Assembly: GCF_001039355.2 (NCBI RefSeq)
Contig: NW_019775718.1
Location: forward strand, 26,751 to 88,750
DNA length: 62,000 bases
Source of the DNA: Lingula anatina
Lineage: Eukaryota > Brachiopoda > Lingulata > Lingulida > Lingulidae
Direction: 5' to 3'
In this document: positions 46,601 through 60,075 of the stretch, piece after piece
How positions within the stretch are numbered: position 1 is the first letter of the stretch
How the letters are laid out: every line of letters starts with the position of its first letter
Translations under genes and position numbers: made by a program
The notes under the pieces: model-generated
The model's input: only the letters and a program-made list of their open reading frames with translations
What the model was told of the DNA's origin: nothing
Database searches by the model: none

Positions 46601-49600
46601 GAACAGCAGACTAACAGATGGGCAGATCGAATATGGCCTTGAATGCTTGTTGTGTAGTCCCTGCAGGGAAACTATTCAGTGTCTAATCAGGAATCAATCG
46701 GCAAGCTTTTTAGTTGGTCGCCATATTTGAACTGTGGATCTATTAGTCCGCTGTTCTAAATGCACTCTGATCTGTATCTTCTGTTTTCCAGACTTACCCA
46801 CTATACTTATCCCCAAGCTCTGTCCAGGCTGTCTCTCTAAGTACACAGTGCGAGGGGGTCCCCAGGCCTGATTCATTTTCTGTGCCTCATCCTTCCTTAG
46901 TGGACTAAGAGGGGGCGTTACCATCAAGTCAGCATCCCGTGTCCTGATCACTGGCTTGGGATCTTTGGTAGGGGAGGACTCGCTGCTGCTGGTAGAAAAC
47001 TGTGAGCTGCATGGAAAAATCAGAAACAAACCCATCTGCACCAGGTGCTGCATGCATTCAGCAGAGACTGGTTTACTACTCACTACTGGGAGGAACTTGT
47101 CACAGACTTGTACATGTAGGGCCAGGAGGAGAGATGGGAAAAGACATTTAAAACAGGGCTGTCTGGGAGTTATAACCCAGAAATTGCCTTTTAATTTCTC
47201 TTTATCCAGCAATGTTCCGTACGCCAGACAAATGGTTCATAAAATGCATGCTGTATAATTTATGTTGAGAGAACTTTAGGATTTCTTTCTATGGGAACTT
47301 GACATCATCTGGACTAATGATAACATGAACACACTGAGAATAGCTAGTGGTGTAATAGGTAAAACTATGTAACATGATGCAATGTGTTAATTCATAGTAG
47401 TACACTGTGCAAGCAGACTTTGTTTCTGCCAGAGAGCCTGAACTGAAAATGTGGAATAATATGAGTAATTTTAGAACGATTGTACATCAGTCATGAACCC
47501 TTAGGGATTTTTTTTCAAAAACGTAAATTAGAATATCAATCCAAAAGTGAGTATGTTAAATAGATGGTCTTAATCAAAATACAATCATTTTCTTAGTAAG
47601 AGGATTGCAACTATAAACATGCATAATTTTAGAAAAACAGAGTTAATCAATATATACATTATTGGTAAAGGAATGTTTCAGTTTTATCCCTCCCTCCCCC
47701 CCTTTTTTGAACATGAATGTCAAGTCTGTGACAAGTTTCTAATAGTTAGTTAACACTACAGACAACATGATGGCATATAATTAAGTTACAGTTATGTATA
47801 CTTTAATTAATTCAAATGGTTTTACTTATAAAAGTATAGGTACTCACATCATTTACACTAATTCCAAGGAAAATGATAATTAAAGATCAGTTACGAGCAC
47901 AATCAGGTTAGTTAAAAACAGCAAAAAATCTCTTTAAGTTTCTGTACACAGAACAGTAAAAGCTTCTTCTCTTTCCTCAAATTCCAAGTAAAGAAAAGAC
48001 TAGTGCATGCATAGAACAAGAACATTACAATATAAAACAAGCATAAGAATAGTTGAGACCACACCCGTTGCACATGTAAACTCAAACTCCTGGAATATCC
48101 TTTCAAGAATGCAGGTGCTTGAAATATGAAAGCCACAATCATGGCAAGTCAATTTAATTTTGTACGCCAACTGAACTGGATTGCTTCTCCTGTGGTAGGC
48201 TTTCCATCATTGGTCACCCGAGATGGAATTGCATGTATTCAGCAAAGGAGCCGTAGAAGGTTCAGTGTTTATGGAAAAGTGTCATCCTCAGGAGCCATAA
48301 CCCATGCAGTTTCTTATAATCATTTCCCACCCCCTCAGAATTAAAAAGGAAAAAAATATCGATTGATATAAACCTTAACAAAAGTAGTTTGATACAATTG
48401 ACGGGATTCATGTAATAAAAAAATACCGTGTAGAAATTATGAAAAGTTTTTCAGAATATATAAATTTGCTTTCTTTCACTGCAAAAAAAAAGCTTAACTC
48501 AAAAAACAAAAGTAGTTTGTTTTGCAATCATGTAATTAAAATACATTTATAACCTGTCTGAACACAGTTCATTAATGGACAGAATAATAATGTAATATTT
48601 GTCAAGCAGTACATGATGCAACAAAGAAAAACAGATACGTCATAGTCTCAAATTCAAAAAAGATTATTTCTTTTATTTCGGTCTTAGCAATAGTAAAACA
48701 TGTCAGATAAATATAACTATATACATTGTTAACTCTCAAATACAGATCTTAACATACCCTCTTTTTTTGCAAATATAACTGTAGCACCAATATGTTTAAG
48801 TACATTTTAGCACTACTGAATATTACCTTGACCACTTCAGTCATGTTTCCTCTAATAAACCCAGTGCTTTCATCACTATAAACATAATTTCCCCCTCAGA
48901 ATATGCAGAATATATATCTTTATAAATATGTATAATTTTCCTGAATCATGCCTGGTGCATCTGATGATTGAGTGTTACATATTTAAAACACATAAAAATT
49001 ATAATGCTTTTCCATCAGGAAAGAATGATTGGCATGATTGTGGAATTCATTGTGGACTTCATCTCTACACAACTTTTATTTTTGTTATACATCACTTTGG
49101 AATCACTTTAGGAGATATAAAATACTTCAATAGCACTTGAATCAAGCTAACTATTTCGCTGTGAATTCCATTGACTAACAGCAACAATATTCCATGCCTC
49201 ACATATAATTATATATATATAAATGGCAAAACAATACATACACAAATAGAGACTTCCAAGCATTAAATAAAAACATGCAGCAAGAACACACATAATAAGC
49301 TGGTACTGCATAAAATATGAAAGAAAATATAAAAAATGAAAACACTAAGAAATCAAAATAAATGGAAAATAGCTGTCTTACTTGAAAATTTATATTTTTC
49401 TAGGCAAAACATTTACAAATTGATGTCAAATGATATGCTATGAGGTTTGAGGTCAATTTTGACAGCTTCTTGACCACTATCACCAAATGAAAAAAAAAAG
49501 TTTCACAAATTTTCAAAGATCTTATTACAAGGTAGCTTGGATTTACAATACCAAGTACAAAACTTGTAGTTCAAAGATGGGGATATAATATAACATGGTG

Positions 49601-52600
49601 CTCAAAAATATAACAGTGATGAGAGACTGGCTCAATCTGACAATGACGAATTATCTCAATATAGTTACATCATTTTTTTTCACCAATATCCACATAAAAA
49701 TATCTACAAATCTGCATAAGAGCAGATAATTGAACAACAAGTTCAGACTATCTTCCTGTCAGTGTCAGACTCCAGTCAAATTTACAAACATTCACAAATC
49801 TTCAAATCAGTTTTGAGACTAGTAGCACGAGACTGGCCATACATGGAAAAAGGTGAACAGTGCACATTTAGTGGGGGTAGATCTTTCACACTTGTAACAT
49901 AAACTGGCTTTTTGTGCCTTACCGATAGAATTTAGGAAAAATCCTGGCAGCACAGAAAATGTAATAAATAATAAATGAAGAAATAAAAATCAATATTATA
50001 TGTAAACAAAAAAATATCTGCTACAAACACATTATGCAGTTGCTAAGCAAAATAAATATACTTGGTAAATAGGCAATAAGATAAAGGCAAAATATTATGA
50101 AAGTTATAGCAACAATTTTGCTAATATCATTTTTTTCAATCAATCAAGTAATGATGCCATCTTTTTAAATAGCCATAATACATTTGGAAAAAAATACATA
50201 TGTAAGATAATAACAGACAAACAGTAAAAGAAACACCCAAGTTCTGCAAGAATCAGAGCTACTTGTAGCTAGTAAATGATACAAAAACTGAAAAAACTAG
50301 TAGTATTTTAAAGGAAATAAAAGTAAAAACCTGTTATCATAGATTTGTTTTCCACATTTTACCAACTACCTTACACAACCAATGCTCCCTTCTGAAACCT
50401 AGATGTGCAGTGTTGGCCACAAATAAAGTTCCTAAATTCTGTGACATATCATGCACCATGATAATGTACAGCTGTTCTACTATTTCACTACTGGACGTGG
50501 GGTGCATGTACTCCATAACCATAGACAGAGTCAAAGTTCAAAAGTAAATATCTCAGTCTCAAACACCCAGATTCAAGTTCACAAATCAAGGTAAAATAAA
50601 TAAAATCAAAATAAACCAATATTAAGAAGTAATAGAGTTTTGAAATAGTTGTGGTCATCACTGGAATTATACAGAATGATAGTTCTTGTGAATGATTTAC
50701 CTTGGGGATGTGACTATGGGCATGTCCTCCTGTGTGTTCTGTTCCCTTTCAGCTATCATATAGCAATCTCTGTGAACCGCTGCATCTTGGCCAGGGATAT
50801 ATACGATGCTGGAGAAATAGAAGAATAATAAATGCAAAATCAAGTTTAAAAAATTACTATTTTTATAATGAATATCAAGAGACTTACATGTCTCAAAATC
50901 ATCAATAATTTCCTTTCAGGCCCATGTGGTTGTAGGTTTAATGTACATCTGTTGAGACATTTCATATTTCCCACAAAAAATAACTTCCAAATCTCTTCAA
51001 TTCCCTCTGTTGCACTCCTAATTTACCTGGCCTTCATTGCTATTGCTCCCCTGCCCCTAGCACTGCCCTTTTTGTTTCTTAGTCCACAAGCTTCTTTATC
51101 ATTTCTCACTCTTCTCCCGCATATAAAACCCCCCATTTCACATCACTTGTTAAAATTGACTTGGAACACCCATTCTTACTCATGCCTAATCCTTCCCCTT
51201 CTATATTGCAATCACTTCAATTTCCACAGACAACCAGCAAACCAGCATATACCATGCACTTTACCTTTGAAGCTCATCTAACCCTGGCAACATGCCCAGC
51301 AATGCTTTTAAGAAAAATATTTTATGCAGGTGTACGTAAATGTGAAATTGATGGTTCAGTTAATATACTAGCAAGTAAAACCATCTTTTCAACGGATTCC
51401 CTTTACGAAAAATCAGTCTATGTACCAGAGGTGAATGTTAATATTTATATTTGAAGGACTGCTCTACATGGTGGCACTTCTTGTCTACAGCTGTACAGAC
51501 CAACATTTATGACATGACATAAATGTCATGACATCTTCAAATTAAATGTGCTACATCCAAAGCTTGAAACTGCATAAAGCAAAGAAGAGTTCCATCACAA
51601 ATAATCTGTGCTATTCACAAGCATGACTTTATCTTCAATTTCTTGTTGTGCAGAGCCTACTATTGATTAATTGGTCTCTACACACCACCAAACAAGCTAA
51701 ATCTCAATCCTTTGGGTGTTGCAAAGAAATGAAATAGGCCAGGACCCCGCTCAAAATGAAATAAGATTCTGTGCAAACCAATATTGATCTAACTCTAGGA
51801 CATGGTGGAACGGGGTTACAAAAGCAACAGAATAATATCATTCCCAGGTATAAGTTGGTCAAAATAAATAAATAAAATTGATAAAAGCAATTACTTTACT
51901 AATATTCTATGAAACACACTAAAAATAGGATTCCATAAATCATAAGCATGCAATGATTTGATAGATCAGAACATTTTTAGCAGAAGAATCATTGAAAATA
52001 TATTTATTCTCTTAAACTTGCACAACACTTGTCCCCCATGGGTAATTTTGACATTTGTATTAATCTAATTAAAGAAAATGTCCTTATTTTATGACACTAA
52101 GATTGATCAGAATTCCATGAGGTTTACCACACCTGATTTCTGTCCCCACAAGGGCAGCCCTGCGGAGAATAGCCCTGGCTTGAGCATTAGTAATATTGCG
52201 CATGTTTTCATTGTTGACCATAACAATGTAGTCTCCCACTTGAATGCTACCCTCACGGGCTACCGCTCCACTTCTGCTGATGCTCTTCACTATGCAGCCA
52301 TTCACTCCTTTATCTATTGCATCCACATTCAAACCTGGAAAAACCGGGGCATTTTTTTAGGATCAAATACATACTGGATTTATATTGTTACATGTTTATT
52401 TTACAAGTTTACATCCAAGTTTTTTATTTTTTACATGAATGTTAGAAGGCATGCTTTAAAATGATTATGAAAATGTTGCTGTTCATAAAGCAAGCAATAA
52501 TGTTTTTCAAGGCAAGGCAAACAGAAACCAAAAAGAATTAAAAATTTAGCATGCAAATGGCATTCCCGGTTCTTCTCATAGCTTTTAATTTACAGTTCTA

Positions 52601-55600
52601 CTTGAAACCATGTCTTAAAAAGTTTAGCACCAACATACGACTGACTATAAATCAATAACAAAATTTCATGTTTTCCTTTTTTCAATGTTGCAACTATTGT
52701 ATCTACACTACCTACTTAAAACTATGCAAAAGGAAATGATAGAAATAAATACATTGTGGATAAACTTACTGATAAACTACAGAGTGATATGAAAGAAAAT
52801 CCAAGACCATACAGTGCACATGTGCGTGCACAAGCATACGCCCACCCACACCTGCAGTCACGCACAGAGAAAAATTATCTAGTAGTCAACCATTAAAACA
52901 TGTATGGTAAGTTTCTTATGGAGCTAACATTTTTTTTACAAAAACATCAAAGGATATGTATGATGACCCCAACAGTATCTATACTAACAACAAAAAAAGT
53001 TTAATTTGTAGTGACATTTTATGTAATGCTAGTAATGAAAATCACTTTTCATGTTCCTTACATGCAGCCATTCATAATCACTTTCATACCTGCCTCAAAT
53101 ACACCTTTTCTACAACTCCTAATAAAATTAGGAAATATTTCAGTCACATGCAATTATTTACAAATGTAACAAAATATCATGGTGGATTAGAGGTTATCAT
53201 TTTCTTTTTTTCCCCCTAAAACACATGCAGGTGAGGAATAATCAAAATTGCGGTTATTTAATATATCACATAATTTGATGTTATGGGATGCAAATGGGAC
53301 AACATAAACAAAGAGGTCAACACCAACACAAGGGTGTTACCATGTGTGGAATGCGACCAATAACACCTAACACAGCGATGAACTCTGCCTACGAGATGCA
53401 TCCAGCTATCACTTGCTTCAACTTCAAGTCCTGTATGTATATGTACCAGGAAAGTGATTAGTAAGTCAAAAGACATTTAGGTTTTTCCTGTTCAAGTAAA
53501 TGCATGCACAGTCCTGGTATATCAAGGATAAAAACTGTGGTTTCACTTGTATGTACAACGATGAAATGGAAATCAGAACTGCTAGAAAACAACACAGGAC
53601 AGCTTCACAGTCCATTAAAAGCTACCTTCGCATTGGGCCATGCAAGATAAAAGCTTATGAAAAATTGCTATTTCACATTAGTTTTACATTAAAATGCATA
53701 TGGTAACCCTTTTCAAGATAAAACTTACTCTTCAGTCAACACAAATTTTACAAATTTATCACTTCTACTTGTCACAAAATTCCAAAGTACTGAGTCAAAA
53801 ACTTTTCAAAAACAAATAAAATTTCAGTCTAACTTTAACCTGACTTTAACATTCTTACAATTACAATGATTGCATACCTAATTGCTCATTGCCCTTGTTA
53901 ATCTTGGCCTTCCTCTCCAGGGCGGAGGGTAGGGGTGGAATGTGTGCTAGGCTATGCTGTGCCCTCCACCCACTCAAGACTGGGGACATGTGGGGGGTGG
54001 AGCCCACCGAGGAAGAAGGGGACGACGAGGTCTTGCTAAGGTCACTTGTGATTTGGGAAGTCTGCTCAGTCATTTGTGGCGGTGACACTGGATGTACTGG
54101 AGAACCCATGTCCTGCATGGTCAGAATAAAAATAGCAGATGGAATAAAAATGGTAAAGGAGTACTAGCACTTGTTATGACGTGGCCAATGCAGGTGTTCA
54201 AATGCCTAGCCATGTTTTTGGTTATCTGTAACATGAAAAAGAATAGATGAAAAGTGAAACAAAGGGGCAGGGCATCTTTATATGCATATGCATGAATATC
54301 AAGTTATATCTAGACAATATATGTAGTTCACCAAGTGTTGAAAAAATCTAGCTTTGAATCAATGGAATTTTCAACACCTATACTCTTTGTTGCTGTAATA
54401 CTCGACATCCTATATCCTGGAAATGGGTTAAAATGAATATCACCTCTTCAATATCTCTGTTTCAATGTAAAGTCTACAATTTCATAATATAAACCTCTAC
54501 ATACTGAAAAGACACAAACAGATATATTCATCTACATAAAATACACAAAAGATTAATTATTTCCACTGTGCATAGTGATCATTTTTCAGTCTGGTAATAA
54601 CAATGTATGCCATTTCTTTCAGCCCAAGTTAATAAATACAAATGCTTGGTGCATAATAATCACTGTTATATCTTTACTAGTCACTCATGGACAGAATTTC
54701 AATTGACTTTTTTTTTAATCAATTTAATGATTAATTTATTTGAAATCAAAATGTAATTCTAACTAATAATCCCACAATGAAAATAAAAAAATTTGCAAAT
54801 CAGTGACAACAAATTATGGTGACACATAAACATGATCATCTACAATTTGAAAGTCCATTACAAAATGGAGTCATCAATATAAATTTTTGCTCCTATTCCC
54901 AAATCATCTATAACCAAAAACAAAATTACCTATCATACTTCTATTCCATATTATTGATTTCTTCATACCCTATCATACATAAAGATGACCTCACCAAAAT
55001 AATGAAAGGACAGATATACTAGAACAAAAGAAATGAGAGGTCCCTCACATTTCTAAAATCTTTCTAGTCTATTTCAATTTTTAAATACATTAAAAAACAT
55101 TGCCCATGTATATATCAATCAGCCAAATCATCTTGTATCCATATATCCATATATAGCCATCATTCCCGCCCCAACAGAGTACAGTGCATGGCCCTACCAC
55201 CACCACCACGAGTGCACAAAACACCTGTGTACAAAACACCTGCATACCTGCTCCAACGAGGTTTGCGACGTCCGAGGTGAATACAGCCACTTGGGCTTGG
55301 GTGGGACGGGAGGTGGTGTCTTTTTGGGTCGTGAGAAGTCCCCTGACACCTATGGCAGGCAAGGACAGAAACACACGTGCATAGTATGAGGACAGTTGAA
55401 ACAAAAGCTAGCCAGAGTTTGATACATAACTATTGCAAAAAGTTGATAATATCAACAAGACTATACAAATACTAAAAAAAAAAAAAAAAGCTAGAATAAT
55501 AATCAAATTAATCACAAATTTAAAAGTGTACAAAAGTATAGAATATTTGACTTAAAAAAGCAAAACATCAAGTATAAAAAGATGATAACTAAAAAAAAAA

Positions 55601-58600
55601 AATCAGACAGAGTGTGTTAAGTTAATATTGGTGGGTATTATCATTTCAGGCATCACTGTTCACTACAACACTGCAATCCATGCTGCTGAAATAGTTACAC
55701 TGTTTACTTGTTATTGGCCTTTTTTAAGGAAGAGGTTGTTCTGGAAATATCATGCTGAAAATTTCATCAATCATTATAACCCAACACCATGAACAGAGAT
55801 CAGTATGATAAAGGAAGCATAAGTGTGTGGCTCAAGTCTACAATTCATGTGCAATACCAACCAAAGTCTGTATTATCATTATAGAAAATTAATAATCTTT
55901 GACTCAAATATTGTGGCTGGTTATCTTCTATTACTGGTACATGCATGGCACAATGCTGGAATGGGCAAGCAAGAAATCTAAACATGTTAGGAATTTGATT
56001 TTCAGAAATATTTGACAAAAAGAAAAAAAAAAAGACAGACACGCAAGGATAGACATACACAAATAACATGGGTCAATCGTGATTAAATATTGCTAAGATA
56101 AAAAGGGCATCCAGTTAATGGGGGAGGAGGGTGGGGATTGGTCAAATGTATAAGGGACCCTAAATCAGCAAGGATGTAAGAAGTGACAGTCTTCTTCTTC
56201 CAAATCATATAAAGCCTCATGATACATACAATTGCATGGAATGTTAAGAGACAACTTACTGTAGTATAAGCTTTTGTGTCTTTGAAGCTAAGCTAGTAAG
56301 GTATTGAAACAAAATATATAAATGTACTTGGTGAATAGCTATAATGGGATCCAGCTGTAATAGAAACATGGTTTAGGACTGTGAACACTCACTATTCATT
56401 CCACTCTAGCTGCAATAAATGGCACACTTTGATGGGTTAGACAGCATGCTTTAGTATGTTAACGAGGACTGATATCTTCAATGCATTTTATGGTTTCAGA
56501 AACTGCAAACTAAACAGGCACGTCATACGCTGTATAACAAGCATTAATTGACAACATTCCAGCATCCAAAAAATAAAGAAATAAAACGAGGTTTCAAAAA
56601 GTTTTGAGTAAAGAAAGTGCTGTATGGCACCCTTTAAGGAAATTCCTACCAAGTTTCAAGAAAACCTGCATTATTTTATTCAAGCAATAATGAACACAAA
56701 GCATCCTTAGTATTCTTATGCACATTTTGTTTACTTTTACCATGCTGTTAAGAGTTAAAAGATCATCAGTATCTGTCAAATATTAGTTCTGTTAGCGTAC
56801 CTGAGTTTTAGTTTCCACCACCGGTGTCTGCCTCCTAACTTCCTCCACCTCTTTCTGAACTACAGCATAAAAACTAGGTGATCTAGTCTCCCCCACTACA
56901 TGGGGCTTGGACTGAGGGGTGGTTCTTTCTATGCTAGGAGGGGTACTAGCTGTCTGAAGACCAGCATAAAAAGTTGGTCCTCTTTCTGATACCTTGACTT
57001 TTATTTGTTCGTCCTGACCCACTACAGGCTCATCAGGTTTAGATTTCTCAAGTAAGGGTTCCCTTTTTTCTTCACCAGGGACCTCAGTCAAAAAGAAGCC
57101 CTCAGCATCTATTTGGTTCTTTACAGCCTTCTTCTGTGGCTGAATGATCTCCTCCTGCACTTCTTCTTTCAGTTCTTCTTCTTCTTCCATCCCAGCATCT
57201 ACATCATCTTGAGATACATCAGCCATGGCGGCTGCTGCCATGAACTCTTGCATCTTGGGAATATCGCCAGAGCTGGTAGAGGACACGGAGTCCCTTCTCT
57301 CCTCTTCTGCCACTTTCCTGTCCCTCAATATTTCTGTTTTGATTATCTACAGAAAATGCTCACATTGAATTCACTTTTTTTAGTTCTTTAAACACAAAGG
57401 GTTCATCAGCAGAAGCTGTTAAAAGCAAGGTACTTTCTAGTGGTTTTTAGACTGATCTATCACTACACAGTAGGGAAACATGGTGGACTTAGTGGGGTGA
57501 AAGTGCTTGAAAATCACTATCTAAAATGCTACACTAAGAACAGCACAAATGATCAGAGACTATCATGATTATATTAAGCAAAAAGTGATTCTTACAGCTC
57601 TTAGCCAAGAAATTATTCAAACTGAGCATTAGGATCAGTGTTAAAAGACCTACAGCAACTCACCAAGAAGTTCATTTCTACTTTTCAATAGTTTAGTAAA
57701 AGAACTCACTCTGATTGAACAAAAAGTGAAGGAGAACTGCAATCATGAAGATTGTCTTTACTACTTTCTACATGGTGCCATATTTGATACCGTAAGATTA
57801 AATAAATCACCTATTGGAGACCAAAGAGATAATTTCAAAAGATCTAGAAAATCAGACACTCTCACACACAAATACGATGAAGAGGAAGGTTATCCAGGTG
57901 GGTGTAAAATCATTCTATTGTCAACTCACTATTATAACACAGCAGTTATGTGCATTTAACAAGATGGGTGATTTCTTGGCTCCGTGTCATAGTTATAATA
58001 AACAGTTATCATAAGCGTTGACAAGCTTCCAAAAAAGCACGTTTATTTCTCAGTATTTAATGGAGTTATAAACATGGATCATATTCTCTGAAAAATCATA
58101 TGTGTTTGTAATGCTGGTGTCACACAGTTCCCACGATGATACCAAATAGCCATATGGAACAGTGTGACATCAAAATAAGCTTATCTAATCATGATCAGTC
58201 ACATTTCGTATCAGCTTTCAAATGCTAGGATTTGAGGAAGGGTACAATGAAACTGGTTCAAAGTTACACTACTGCAGACAACATGACTCATGCTTTCCAT
58301 TTCTATGACTTCATTATTTAAAATTCACAATTAATGTGACATGCATGCAACAAGGATCAAATTGCCTTGGTTACAAATGAGGAAGTTGGTCCTGTATTAA
58401 TATAATGCACGTTTTTCAATTTGCTTGTTAAATGTCACATTAATTACCCCCCCCCCCCCTCAATTAGAATATGATATTAGTATCATAATAGCAGGAAGCA
58501 GCAATCAGCAAGTTGAGAAAAGCAGCAAAACACCAGTTCTAAAACCTAAAGAGAACTAAATCAAGGTCTATTAGAGAAAGGCACATAACTGTATTTGATG

Positions 58601-60075
58601 GCAAATACAATTAAAACATGAACATAAAAATGTCAACCTCATGTTGCATATGAAAAACACACACTTGGTATACTTCTCTTGAGGCATCACTTGTCAGTGA
58701 AGCTGTCTGATGTACATTAAAAATTAACTTTATGAATCAATATACGAAGAAAAGACTCAATAATTCTCAAAAAAAATTGTCACAGATGTCGATCAGATAT
58801 TTAGTATTACAAAATGTGTACACATTATTCTCTTTAAGAAAAAAGGCCCTGTGTGAAAGAGTTACCTCTTCTTCTTCCACCTGTTGGTCTTCCCATTCCT
58901 CCTGCACATGGTTGTCCAGATTTTGTGGTTGTTCCTTTTTGTACGAACCACTGCTACTATCACTGCCTTCCTTTTCATGTCTAGCTTCAAGTTCCCGGAA
59001 AATCTCTTCCGTTAGCTAAAATGAACATTTTGTGATAATAGTTTAACTGCTATGTCTGATAGAAAAAAAAGGATAATTTTTTCATGCCATAAATTTTCCA
59101 TTCGAAAAAGAAATGTAATCCTTAAATGACAAACTTATTTTCTTATTCATAACTTTTCTTTTAATTAAAGGAAATAACATACACATTATAATATCATAAC
59201 ATATACAATATTACTTAGTGATTTTGCAATTCCATACTCAAAAACACTGGTGTGTGTTAAATGCTAAATAAAAGTCAAAAGCATAACAAAAGGCAATAAT
59301 TTCACTCACTCACATCATTAGAAAGCCATTTTACATTTAATATGCATACAAAATGTCATGCATTAATTTTTTTTTTAGGTATCCCATTCCCATCATAAGC
59401 TTTTTTTAAAGACATTTTTTATAGAAATAAAAATGTGACAATTTCAGGGAGATATCAGAAACACAAAATCATTTTGAAACATTTCTGCACAACACGAAAA
59501 CGCATAACTTCAAACTAAATGGATTCCTTTAATGTGGGAACTTACTTTCATCAACTCCTACATATTTATGAAAATGATACAGTGCTGTTAAAGATCATTC
59601 TATAATATACAGGAAGATTGATATGGACATTTTTAGATTAATATGTTTTGAGCCTGCTAGAATTTGATGAATTCAAAATTGTTGCCATTTTTAACAGCTG
59701 AAAAGTTTTAATAGAAATGACTTCTATGACATCTTCTAGGTCAACCCCATCTTTAAAATCTCACAAAATTCTCAATGCAGTAAAATCATACTCTAAAGAA
59801 CAAGATGCCTGGTAAATATTCCTGGTTCCAATACCTACCTGGTGCTCTTCCAGAGGAGCTGAGGGGTCATCCCTGGGTGGCACAGTGTCAATCAATGCAT
59901 CATGATTGACAGGGGGTGTGGCTACAAACTCCACCTCAAGACGATGCTCTTGTGGAGGGGGAGGGGACTCATGCATGTATAAGGCATTGGCATGCGGCTC
60001 GACATGCTGGGAGGAAAACACAGCACTCTCATAACTAGCTCCAATTTCAGCTTCAGTGTAAGTGGGCATGGACAT
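26708..60075 (-). CDS. MPDZ: MPDZ/MUPP1 multi-PDZ scaffold, C-terminal part (5' incomplete)
   Basis: MPDZ/MUPP1 is a cytoplasmic scaffold of tight junctions and polarity complexes; its PDZ domains bind C-terminal tails of membrane proteins. 26 exons give 1492 residues (numbered from 60075): 59839-60075, 58866-59015, 56801-57346, 55248-55349, 53878-54112, 52133-52334, 50701-50808, 46798-47006, 46097-46224, 45637-45747, 45134-45350, 39646-39842, 38790-38884, 35877-35937, 35556-35678, 34934-35107, 33964-34129, 33181-33335, 32052-32135, 31613-31837, 31284-31400, 30957-31128, 28440-28618, 28084-28198, 27133-27232, 26708-26978. PDZ domains with their carboxylate loops, against human numbering: PDZ6 LGLNV (about 423), PDZ7 SLGISIVG (589), PDZ8 GLGLSLAG (770), PDZ9 RLGLAIMEG (910), PDZ10 GLGLSIVGG (1060), PDZ11 GLGISIVG (1155), PDZ12 SLGISIAGG (1290) and PDZ13 GLGFSIVGG (1415). 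PDZ13 runs to the stop (KIELTVLT). Residues 1-425 are acidic/Pro/Ser-rich and include the SH3-ligand-like [10 protein letters not shown]. One intron uses a GC donor. PDZ1-5 lie right of the window. Confidence 0.96.
33958..33963 (-). other. MPDZ: GC splice donor in MPDZ
   Basis: On the minus strand the exon ends AG and the intron begins GCAAGT, the standard GC-AG consensus. Using it joins phase 1 to the next exon (33181-33335) correctly (LER|EQSQD); the GT five bases further on would break the frame. Confidence 0.75.
35938..38789. other. MPDZ intron, no gene seen
   Basis: A 2.9 kb intron between the PDZ8 and linker exons. It contains GT/CA-rich short repeats near 37100-37150 and A-runs. Open frames here lack splice context or family resemblance. 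Confidence 0.55.
39083..39291. mobile_element. Tc1/mariner-type MITE
   Basis: A 14-base perfect terminal inverted repeat CACTCAACCAAAAA at both ends, flanked by TA on each side (39081-39082 and 39292-39293), the target duplication of Tc1/mariner elements. It is 209 bases long with no coding capacity, in the MPDZ intron between 38884 and 39646. Confidence 0.82.
39843..45133. other. Long MPDZ intron
   Basis: A 5.3 kb intron with no supported exon, RNA gene or complete mobile element. A GA microsatellite lies at 43553-43613. Confidence 0.55.
43553..43613. repeat. GA dinucleotide microsatellite
   Basis: About thirty uninterrupted GA units. Confidence 0.95.
47007..50700. other. MPDZ intron, no gene seen
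   Basis: A 3.7 kb AT-rich intron between the [12 protein letters not shown] exon and the VYIPGQD exon. No supported exon is recognised. Confidence 0.5.

Noticed and set aside
50868-51454. Two overlapping plus-strand frames of 97-137 residues
   Set aside because: Overlapping frames in an MPDZ intron with no recognisable domain or promoter.
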